The notes beneath the pieces are model-generated. The model was not told the DNA's origin, searched no databases, and worked only from the letters and a program-made list of their open reading frames with translations. The position numbers were made by a program, and so were the translations under genes. Shown here piece after piece: positions 1 to 5,117 of a stretch of 5,500 nt of DNA (position 1 is the first letter of the stretch; each line of letters opens with the position of its first letter). The DNA is from Pseudomonadota bacterium (lineage in GTDB: Bacteria; Pseudomonadota; Alphaproteobacteria; JAAXGF01), in NCBI GenBank assembly GCA_022563655.1, contig JADFMW010000172.1, positions 1-5,500 of the forward strand, given 5' to 3'.

Positions 1-657
1 CCAAAATATAAAAGTAGAGAAGAACCAATAAGTCATATATTTCTTAGAGGAGAAACGGTCATTGTACATTCACGTAACGGCGAGGACATCGGAGCAGTTA
101 CCAAGTACGAGGATGTATTTGGAGAAACGGAAAAATTTAAATGCAAAGGTGACACAGCGGAATGGGAGTGTAAGAGAGTTTTTGATGATTTTTTTGACGA
201 CCCTGAAGGCGGCGGTGGCGGAGCAGGCGGCGGCGGCGGCGGCGGCTGCTTCACCGCCGAGACGCGGGTGTGGATGGCGGACGGCAGCCTCAAGCGCATC
301 GCCGACGTGGCACTCGGCGAGAAGGTGATGAGCTTCGACTTCGCAGGGAACAGGCGGGTGGCGAGCGACGTCACTCGGCTGTTCAAGCTGCGGTCCGAAG
401 GCTACTTGGTCTTAAACGGGATCGAGGTGACGGCGACACACCCCTTCGCGGTGGGCGCCGACGATTGGCTCGAAGCGGGCCGGCTCAAGATCGGCGATCG
501 CGTCGTCGGCAACGGCGCCACGGTGATCGAGCGCATCGCGCGCGTGGACGAGGCCGTCGAGGTGTTCAACATGACCGTCGGCGGGGCGCACAACTTCTAT
601 GTGTGCGACGCGGGGGGGGGGGCGTACTTGGCGCACAACAAGGGGGGCGGCATATAG
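1..657 (+). CDS. Hint-domain protein (intein-like autoprocessing), 5' end outside window
   Basis: Frame 1 is open from the first base to TAG at 655-657, giving the last 218 residues of a longer protein. Residues 1-69 are charged and acidic, from DNA of about 40% GC; residues 10-26 resemble an Sm2 motif (IFLRGETVIV core). Residues 70-82 are almost all glycine. Residues 83-213 form a complete Hint domain: N-terminal Cys83 in CFTAETRVWMADGS, block-B TATHPF with His147, a W-x-E-x-x-x-L-x-x-G-D segment, and a C-terminal block ending NFYV...AYLAHN with His212-Asn213. Cys1, TxxH and terminal HN are the residues used for N-S acyl shift and Asn cyclisation in this family. The following residue is Lys, not Cys/Ser/Thr, so peptide cleavage (as in bacterial intein-like domains) is more likely than ligation. 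The C-terminal product would be only KGGGI. The substrate protein is not identified. The ATG at 268 lies inside the Hint domain and is not a real start. Confidence 0.85.
   Translation, partial: PKYKSREEPISHIFLRGETVIVHSRNGEDIGAVTKYEDVFGETEKFKCKGDTAEWECKRVFDDFFDDPEGGGGGAGGGGGGGCFTAETRVWMADGSLKRIADVALGEKVMSFDFAGNRRVASDVTRLFKLRSEGYLVLNGIEVTATHPFAVGADDWLEAGRLKIGDRVVGNGATVIERIARVDEAVEVFNMTVGGAHNFYVCDAGGGAYLAHNKGGGI
208..234 (+). repeat. Glycine-coding direct repeat, copy 1 (before Hint 1)
   Basis: These 27 bases encode GGGGGAGGG in frame 1, including a GGT as the third codon. The same peptide, with GGT in the same place, is encoded in frame 2 at 1214-1240; the two copies differ at only two bases by my reading. 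The repeat sits exactly where base composition changes from AT-rich to GC-rich and immediately before the Hint cysteine. Glycine linkers next to Hint domains are common, so simple-sequence convergence is an alternative to common descent. Confidence 0.75.
226..246 (+). repeat. (GGC)7 microsatellite
   Basis: Seven uninterrupted GGC triplets encode Gly76-Gly82, directly before the Hint 1 nucleophile Cys83. Triplet gain or loss here would change linker length without breaking the frame. Confidence 0.85.
612..622 (+). other. G11 homopolymer inside Hint 1 C-terminal block
   Basis: Eleven consecutive G residues encode Gly-Gly-Gly between NFYVCDA and AYLAHN in frame 1. Tracts this long are classic slippage sites for replication, transcription or translation, and are also prone to sequencing error. 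A shift of -1 (or 12 or 9 Gs) leads into frame 3, which stays open through the second Hint domain to 1259. A shift of +1 (or 10 Gs) leads into frame 2, which stays open to TAA at 707-709. Confidence 0.9.
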
Positions 658-693
658 CAGAAGGCGCCGAATCTACTTGGCGCACAACAAGGG
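625..693 (+). repeat. 20-bp direct repeat carrying the Hint C-terminal junction
   Basis: The 20 bases at 625-644 (tacttggcgcacaacaaggg) recur exactly at 674-693, 49 bases downstream. Each encodes YLAHNKG, but because 49 is not a multiple of three the first is in frame 1 and the second in frame 2. A third, diverged version encoding VYLVHNKGGG lies in frame 3 at 729-758. The exact copy looks like a recent local duplication; the third is related mainly at protein level. Confidence 0.9.
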
Positions 694-710
694 AGGAGCA
701 GGCGACTAAC

Positions 711-1259
711 GTTGCCGCTGGCGAAAGCGTGTATCTGGTTCATAACAAAGGCGGCGGCACATGCTTATTGGAAGGCAGCCTTGTGCCGGACGCGCGCGGC
801 CACGAATGGCCGATCGAGGCGCTCGAGATCGGCGATGTGGTGGCGTGTTTTGATGCGCGCGCCGGGGGCATCGCGACCACGGTGGTCACGGACGTGCTCA
901 AGCAGCACGTTCGCGACCACTTCTTCGTCGTCAACGGCGAGCTTCGCATCACCAACGACCATCCCGTGCTTACCGTGAACGGCGGGTCGCTCGAATGGGT
1001 GAGGACGGAAAACCTTGTGGTCGGCAATGTGCTCATGGCGGCCGACGGCCTCGTTCCCGTCGCCTCGATCGATCGCGTCGATGAAACGGCGGTGACCGTG
1101 TACCTGCAGACGCGGGCAGAAAACTTCCTGGTAGTGGGCGCGCGCAGCCGCTACGTGGTTCACGGCAAGTACCGTAGCCAGCTAACTCGCCGTCTGCCTT
1201 TGGGCGTACCTGTGGCGGCGGTGGCGGCGCGGGCGGCGGCATCTAACATTCATTCGTAA
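711..1259 (+). CDS. Second Hint domain, out of frame with the first; variant C-terminus
   Basis: Frame 3 here encodes NVAAGESVYLVHNKGGGTC followed by a second Hint domain. The start given is only where frame 3 begins to look like coding sequence; there is no convincing start codon or ribosome site, and GTG 729 is the nearest candidate. The domain runs from Cys (762-764) through LLEGSLV, the block-B motif ITNDHP with His at 960-962, a W-x(4)-L-x-x-G-N segment, and a final block ENFLVVGARSRYVVHG. The terminal Asn of the usual HN pair is Gly (1164-1166), so Asn cyclisation should be impossible; N-terminal chemistry could remain. The tail in frame 3 (about 31 residues to TAA 1257-1259) is Ala-rich and unconvincing, while frame 2 encodes TCGGGGGAGGGI then stop. 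It is best read as the downstream half of a tandem-Hint protein joined to Hint 1 by frameshift at the G11 tract, or as its decayed remnant. Confidence 0.6.
   Translation, partial: VAAGESVYLVHNKGGGTCLLEGSLVPDARGHEWPIEALEIGDVVACFDARAGGIATTVVTDVLKQHVRDHFFVVNGELRITNDHPVLTVNGGSLEWVRTENLVVGNVLMAADGLVPVASIDRVDETAVTVYLQTRAENFLVVGARSRYVVHGKYRSQLTRRLPLGVPVAAVAARAAASNIHS
1214..1240 (+). repeat. Glycine-coding direct repeat, copy 2 (after Hint 2)
   Basis: In frame 2 this encodes GGGGGAGGG followed by Ile and TAA (1244-1246). It matches the copy before Hint 1 at 25 of 27 bases by my count. The ending GGGI-stop is the same as that of the first frame (KGGGI-stop at 643-657), which suggests this is the original end of the host protein. 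It is out of frame with the second Hint domain (frame 3). Confidence 0.7.
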
Positions 1260-1270
1260 GCCGAGTTTTC

Positions 1271-1353
1271 GGACTGGAGGCGCCGCCGCGCCACGCACAG
1301 CGCCGGCGGGGGGCGTCGAACTCCGGCCATCCGCATCGCGGCGCCGCCAGTCC
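1271..1353. repeat. Imperfect inverted repeat in the convergent intergenic region
   Basis: The gap between the plus-strand Hint block and the minus-strand small gene is 135 bases and holds no gene I can support. It contains an interrupted inverted repeat: ggactgg (1271-1277) pairs with ccagtcc (1347-1353), and cgccgcg (1284-1290) pairs with cgcggcg (1337-1343). A smaller CCGA-GTTT-TCGG hairpin lies at 1261-1272. The position between convergent genes suits a transcription barrier, but neither side has a T-run, so an intrinsic terminator is not shown. Confidence 0.4.
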
Positions 1354-1394
1354 GGGCTGCGTCACCAACCCGGGCCCGCGTCATTGAGGCGCCA

Positions 1395-1619
1395 CTAGGA
1401 TGACACTCGGGCCGCTGGTCCGGAGGTGAACGCGCCGCAGCGGCGGCGGGGGGACGGGATGGCGGCGCGAGTCGCGTCTTTCATCGCGTTGAGCTCGATC
1501 AGGCAACGCTCGAGCGTCACCGCCGTCTTGCGGTCGTCGCCATCCCAGATCGGCATGTCGCTGAGCTTGTTCTCGACGAGATCGATGAGCGTCTCCATGT
1601 CGCGCGGTAACAGAGCCAT
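1395..1619 (-). CDS. Small hypothetical protein, 74 aa
   Basis: ATG at 1617-1619 is preceded on the minus strand by agggag with eight bases before the ATG, a good ribosome site, and the frame runs to TAG at 1395-1397. Residues 1-49 look like a compact soluble helical protein: an amphipathic helix around METLIDLVENKLSDM, a short acidic turn WDGDDR, then a second helix TLERCLIELNAMKDATRAA. The last 20 or so residues are Arg/Pro/Ser-rich and low in structure. There is no signal peptide or membrane segment and I do not recognise the family. It lies 115 bases downstream of the MFS transporter on the same strand, with a possible promoter of its own in the gap. The ribosome site and composition support a real gene; the function is unknown. 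Confidence 0.6.
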   Translation of the reverse strand: MALLPRDMETLIDLVENKLSDMPIWDGDDRKTAVTLERCLIELNAMKDATRAAIPSPRRRCGAFTSGPAARVSS

Positions 1620-1667
1620 GTCGTGATCTCCCTGGTGGGCCTTTCCCGCCGCCCATGGTCGCGATCT

Positions 1668-1695
1668 ATCGTTAATGCACGGTTAAAAGGTCGAA
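1668..1695 (-). promoter_or_regulatory. Weak candidate promoter for the 74-aa gene
   Basis: On the minus strand TTCGAC (1690-1695) and AACGAT (1668-1673) are separated by 16 bases. The surrounding 1660-1700 is more AT-rich than its flanks, and the direct repeat GTTAA occurs at 1671-1675 and 1682-1686, one helical turn apart. The match to a sigma-70 promoter is partial, especially at -10. Confidence 0.2.
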
Positions 1696-1734
1696 GAATG
1701 AATGCCCCGCCCCATCCGACGCCGCCCCACCCAC

Positions 1735-2967
1735 TTAGTCCGCCGCGCCGAGGGCGACGCGGCGCAGGGCGGGGCGCAGCAGCAGGCTCAGCGGCACCGT
1801 CGTCAGCGCCACCACGCCGACGACCCGGAGCGCCACGGGAACCCCGACCGCGTCGCTGACGACGCCGTAGAGCCACGGCGACAGCGCGCTGGCGGCGAAC
1901 AGCAGCGAGTAGAACAGCCCGAACGCGCGCGCCCGGCGCTCGCTGTCGACGAACTCCGCCACCGTGCCCAAGAGCACCGACGAGGTGCCGCTGAGCGCCA
2001 CGCCGAGCGCCGGCATGAAGACGAGCGCCGTGGTGAGCGGCAGCTCCAGTATCAGGAGAATACCGGCGCCCGTGCACAGCTCGGTCAGCATCACGGTGCG
2101 GACGATACCCATCCGCTCGGCCAGGAACCCGCACAGGAACTTGCCGGTGGCGCCGCCGGCGAAGATCAGGGTGAGCGCGAGCCCGACCGTCCCCACCGCT
2201 GCGCCCTTGGCGATCAGCAGAAACGGGAGAAAGGTGAGAAAGGCGGTATTGGTGACGTTGTCGATGACGCCGATCGCCGCCAGGGTTTGAAATCCGCGCC
2301 GATCGCGGATGCCCCAGCCGCCGAACCGGGCGCCGCGGGCGCCGCGGGGGGCGACGGCCGGGCGCCGCGCGGGCGGGGCACCGACGAACATGCCAAAGGC
2401 AACCACGGTCGCGGCGGCGGCCAGCAGGCCGATGGCGGCGGCCCCCCCCGTGACCCAACGCCAGTCGCCGAGGCCGGCGATCACCACGGCGGCCAAGGCC
2501 GGGACCGCGAGCTTGCCCAGGTCGCCGGAGAAGTTGTAGATGCCGATCGCGGCGCGCCGGGCGCCCCGCTCGTACGCCCTCGAGACCAAGGACGAGCCCA
2601 GCGGGTGCTGAACGCTGGAACCGGCCCCGGCGATCACCAGAAACAGCGCCAGGCCGGCAAACCCGCCGGCCCAGCCAAGCAGGAGAAACCCGAGCGCGGT
2701 GACGGCCGTGCCGGCGGCCAGGAGCTTGCGTTCGCTCAGCCGTTCGGCCAACAGCCCGACCGGCGTCTGGAGGCCGGCCTGCACCGCGGAGTGGGCGCTT
2801 TTCAGCAGGCCGACCTGGGTCAGGGAAAGGCCGAACTCGGCCTGCCACAACGGCAGCACGAGGTAAAGAAGGGCGCCGAAGCCGTCGTGGAGAAGATGGG
2901 CCGCGCCGCAGACGCCCAGCGTTCCGCGCCCCGCCCGCCATTGAGCCGCATGCTGGCCCGTGCCCAT
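1735..2967 (-). CDS. Major facilitator superfamily transporter, Fsr (fosmidomycin resistance)-like
   Basis: A 410-residue integral membrane protein with the alternating hydrophobic segments of a 12-helix MFS carrier, likely an inner-membrane efflux pump. The start HLLHDGFGALLYLVLPLWQ (24-42) and the later HPLGSSLVSRAYE...AIGIYNFSGDLGKLAVP stretch (121-156) are typical of the Fsr-like branch, and the length is close to E. coli Fsr. Loop 2-3 motif A appears as GLLAERLSERK (71-81) and is repeated in the C-terminal half as GFLAERMGIVR (280-290). An Arg-rich cytoplasmic loop at about 198-225 separates the two six-helix bundles. I chose ATG 2965-2967 because ggagg and ggaggggg lie immediately upstream; an in-frame ATG at 3001-3003 would add 12 residues but starts at the edge of an AT-rich palindrome without a ribosome site. 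An 8-C run (2442-2449) encodes part of T173-G175, and the frame is intact. The substrate cannot be told from sequence; resistance is a family guess. Confidence 0.88.
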   Translation of the reverse strand: MGTGQHAAQWRAGRGTLGVCGAAHLLHDGFGALLYLVLPLWQAEFGLSLTQVGLLKSAHSAVQAGLQTPVGLLAERLSERKLLAAGTAVTALGFLLLGWAGGFAGLALFLVIAGAGSSVQHPLGSSLVSRAYERGARRAAIGIYNFSGDLGKLAVPALAAVVIAGLGDWRWVTGGAAAIGLLAAAATVVAFGMFVGAPPARRPAVAPRGARGARFGGWGIRDRRGFQTLAAIGVIDNVTNTAFLTFLPFLLIAKGAAVGTVGLALTLIFAGGATGKFLCGFLAERMGIVRTVMLTELCTGAGILLILELPLTTALVFMPALGVALSGTSSVLLGTVAEFVDSERRARAFGLFYSLLFAASALSPWLYGVVSDAVGVPVALRVVGVVALTTVPLSLLLRPALRRVALGAAD

Positions 2968-3002
2968 CCCCCTCCGTTCCTCCGTTGCCGGCGCGCATCG
3001 CA

Positions 3003-3056
3003 TAATTAGGGACAGTATAGAGTTTAAAGCTAAAAACTATATACTGTCCCTAATTA
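3003..3056. repeat. AT-rich palindromic element (REP/MITE-like)
   Basis: A perfect 17-base inverted repeat, taattagggacagtata (3003-3019) and its complement (3040-3056), surrounds a 20-base centre. After one G/A mismatch the stem continues for five more pairs (3021-3025 with 3034-3038), leaving an 8-base loop. The element is strongly AT-rich in a GC-rich neighbourhood, so it is probably of outside origin. Its GGGACAGTATA-type ends recall palindromic repeats associated with REP-type tyrosine transposases, from memory rather than a search. It lies between the beta-propeller stop (3078) and the MFS start (2967), and could act as a transcript-end hairpin for the former or give TATACT-like promoter boxes to the latter. 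No transposase is in the window. Confidence 0.75.
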
Positions 3057-3077
3057 ACTTCCAAGGGGCCGGCCCGC

Positions 3078-4229
3078 TCAGTGGCCCGCATCGCGATGCC
3101 ATTGTGGCAGCAGCACGATGTTGTTGGGGTTGTAGCCCTGGTTCTTCAGGGTGTTGATGTCGGCGATCGCCGCGCCTTTCTCGAGATCGATCACGGTTAT
3201 CGAGCCGTCGCTCATTCCCGGCAGATTCAGAAGGCTGTTCTGCACGAAGGCGTAACGCTCGTCCGGCGAAAACGCCACGTGATGCGCCCCGGCGGCCGTC
3301 GCGATGCTTTGCATCAGCTTCGGCGCCCTCGGGTTCTCGCCGATGTCGAAGACGTGGAGCTGGCCCGGTTTGGCGGTGGTCACGTAAAGGCGGTCGCCCT
3401 TTTCGTTGAAATAAATCGCCAGCGGCACCCCGGCCTCGTGGGGGCCGAAGTCGAACGCCTGCTCGAACTCGAAGATGTTGTCGGCCGGCTTCCACTCGGC
3501 GGTCCACAGCGTTCCGCCGAACATGTTGGTGATGTAGGCGAGCGGCGGGTTCGAACCCGGCAGAAAGTGAATCTCCACCGGCGCCTCGCCCGAGGGCGAC
3601 GGCTTGCTCGAAACCTTGTGGTTCGACAGCTCCGTGCCCGTGCTTGGCCGCACCACCGTCACCCTCTCGCCGGGATCGCCAAGATCGGAAGGGCGCACGG
3701 TGCTGGTGACCAGCATGCGGTCGATGCCGTCGTGAAACGCGATGCCGTGGGGATACGGCGTCGACAACTTGATCTCCTTGACCTGGCGGTCGGCGATCGC
3801 GTCGCCGACGATGATGTTGTCCGAGCCCATGCAGCTCAGGTACCAGGTTTTGTTGTAGTCCGAGAGCGCCATGTCTTCGCCGACCACGCATCCCGAAACG
3901 TCGATCCGCTTCAGGCGATAGGGCACGCGTTTCATGTCGAGAACGTGCAACACGTTCTCCCCGTGTGCGGTCAGATACGCCTTGGTCGCGCCCTTGTTGT
4001 AGAAGATGTGATGGGCGCGCATGTCGGGCGGCAGCGGGATGTCCATCAGCACTTTGCCGAAGGTCTCGGATTCGGGATCGACATCGATGATCGCGATGCC
4101 TTCGCGGCGATCCGACTGGTCCGGCTTGGACTCGTAGGTGAGCATCGCCAGGATCTCGGCGCCCGCCACCGACGGGTACAGGCTCAAAGCCGCGAGCGCG
4201 GCGACGAGAAAGCATGTGGCTCGGTGCAT
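3078..4229 (-). CDS. Exported beta-propeller protein (YVTN/YncE-like)
   Basis: A 383-residue protein with a signal peptide: basic MHR, hydrophobic core to about residue 20, then VAGA with cleavage probably after Ala24, so the mature protein is periplasmic or secreted. The rest is built from repeated four-stranded blades with the pattern H-x-x-F-x-x-x-x-x-x-x-Y-V-x-N followed by I-x-V-[IF]-D, for example HHIFYNKGATKAYLTAHG (73-90), HGIAFHDGIDRMLVTS (161-176), LAIYFNEKGDRLYVTT (270-285) and HHVAFSPDERYAFVQN (316-331). This is the YVTN/cytochrome-D1-type seven-blade propeller pattern. The start at 4227-4229 is set by the signal peptide and by agggag upstream; the frame is open further upstream but would overlap the YedK gene. 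Histidines recur at the start of blade strands (73, 74, 161, 221, 316, 317), and there are two cysteines in the mature part (114, 133). Enzyme, carrier or binding role cannot be decided. Confidence 0.8.
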   Translation of the reverse strand: MHRATCFLVAALAALSLYPSVAGAEILAMLTYESKPDQSDRREGIAIIDVDPESETFGKVLMDIPLPPDMRAHHIFYNKGATKAYLTAHGENVLHVLDMKRVPYRLKRIDVSGCVVGEDMALSDYNKTWYLSCMGSDNIIVGDAIADRQVKEIKLSTPYPHGIAFHDGIDRMLVTSTVRPSDLGDPGERVTVVRPSTGTELSNHKVSSKPSPSGEAPVEIHFLPGSNPPLAYITNMFGGTLWTAEWKPADNIFEFEQAFDFGPHEAGVPLAIYFNEKGDRLYVTTAKPGQLHVFDIGENPRAPKLMQSIATAAGAHHVAFSPDERYAFVQNSLLNLPGMSDGSITVIDLEKGAAIADINTLKNQGYNPNNIVLLPQWHRDAGH

Positions 4230-4325
4230 CTGTCGTCTCCCTGTTTGTGTCTCACTATTTTTCGTCTGGCGGCCGGCCCGGTTCGGCCGTCTTGAACGGG
4301 GATACAGCGTTGCTCCCCGAAGGCG

Positions 4326-4354
4326 AGCATCGATCCCCCGACAAGACCGGTCAA
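4326..4354 (-). promoter_or_regulatory. Candidate promoter upstream of the beta-propeller gene
   Basis: In the 142-base gap between the YedK stop and the propeller start, the minus strand has CTTGACC with TTGACC at 4349-4354, a good -35, then 17 bases to GATGCT (4326-4331), a poor -10. An 8-base palindrome gaccggtc (4345-4352) overlaps the -35 and could be an operator half or chance. Downstream, in the would-be leader, cgggga/tccccg (4297-4302 with 4314-4319) can form a 6-bp hairpin. Confidence 0.3.
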
Positions 4355-4371
4355 GCATTTGTTCGCGCGCC

Positions 4372-5046
4372 CTACCCGAGCGGCGCGATGCACGCCGCCT
4401 CGTCGGTGCGCGGGTCGTTGACCAGGCGGCCGATCGCATAGGCCGTCATCTCGTCCGCCGGGTAGGGCCGAAGCAGGGCCTCGCGGACGGCGGTCGACAA
4501 CGGCGCAGGCTCGAGCCAGGCGTCGTAGGCTGCCGGCGCAAGGATCACCGGCATGCGGTCGTGGATCGGTCTCAGCAGGTCGTTGGCGGCGGTCGTCAGC
4601 AGGGTGCAGCTCTCGACCGCCTCTCCCTCGGGCGGGGACCAGCGCTCCCACAGCCCGGCGATGGCGAACGGCGCGTCGTCCTTGAGCCGGATGTAGTAGG
4701 GCTGCTTGGCGCCGCCCGCCGCCTTTTGCCACTCGTAGAAGCCGTCGGCCGCCACCAGGCAGCGGCGGGCGCGAAACGCGGCGCGGAAGGCCGGCTTCTC
4801 GGCGGCCGTTTCGGCGCGGGCGTTGATCATGCGGTTGCCGATCGCCGGGTCCTTGGCCCAGAACGGAATCAGACCCCAGCGCAGCGGCACCAGCTCGCGC
4901 GGGCCGCCGCCGGCGGCGCGGCGTATCGCCACCACGTCCTGGCTGGGGGCGATGTTGTAGCGCGGCGGCAGGTTGGGCAGCTCGCCCACCCCGAACGCCT
5001 CGGCGAGCCGGTGTGCCGGTGTGTGCAGGGTGAAACGGCCGCACAT
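4372..5046 (-). CDS. yedK: SRAP-domain protein YedK/HMCES, abasic-site DNA-protein crosslink
   Basis: A full-length 224-residue SOS-response-associated peptidase (SRAP) protein. The family senses abasic sites in single-stranded DNA and forms a stable thiazolidine crosslink through Cys2 after removal of Met1, shielding the lesion at replication forks. All key positions are present: MCGRF (Cys2, Arg4), YNIAPSQ (30-36), PLRWGLIPFWAKD (54-66), NRMINARAET with Asn75, CLVAADGFYEW with Glu105, and HDRMPVIL with His162. Asn75 and Glu105 have the same numbering as in E. coli YedK. The start is fixed by the need for Cys at position 2, although no clear Shine-Dalgarno precedes it, so translation may be weak or leaderless. 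It lies 71 bases after the TPR gene and 142 before the propeller gene on the same strand; no DNA repair partner is adjacent. I see no LexA box. Confidence 0.95.
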   Translation of the reverse strand: MCGRFTLHTPAHRLAEAFGVGELPNLPPRYNIAPSQDVVAIRRAAGGGPRELVPLRWGLIPFWAKDPAIGNRMINARAETAAEKPAFRAAFRARRCLVAADGFYEWQKAAGGAKQPYYIRLKDDAPFAIAGLWERWSPPEGEAVESCTLLTTAANDLLRPIHDRMPVILAPAAYDAWLEPAPLSTAVREALLRPYPADEMTAYAIGRLVNDPRTDEAACIAPLG

Positions 5047-5117
5047 GGCGCCATCGTAGCGGCGCGCGCGGCCCGCCGCCAGCGCGCCGCCGATGCGCGG
5101 CGCAACTGGCGGGTTCG

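Noticed and set aside
268..657. ATG 268 as the true start of the first Hint gene
   Set aside because: It would remove the catalytic Cys83 and the open frame continues upstream to base 1 with natural-looking protein.
270..710. Frame-3 start at 270 as the beginning of a 329-codon gene
   Set aside because: From 270 to about 710 this frame is an Arg-rich shadow of Hint 1; only the part after about 711 looks like protein.
2968..3003. MFS start at ATG 3001-3003
   Set aside because: There is no ribosome site, it begins at the edge of the palindrome, and ATG 2965-2967 has ggagg-type sequence next to it.
1702..3009. Long plus-strand open frame (435 codons) opposite the MFS gene
   Set aside because: It is Arg/Gly/Ala/Gln/Asp-rich with no fold signal, the usual antisense shadow of a GC-rich membrane protein gene.
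3081..4295. Plus-strand open frame opposite the beta-propeller gene
   Set aside because: The composition is unlike a protein and it mirrors the codons of a gene with a clear signal peptide and blade repeats.
4230..4439. Upstream start for the propeller at 4437-4439
   Set aside because: The 70 added residues are Arg-rich, overlap the yedK coding end and would bury the signal peptide.
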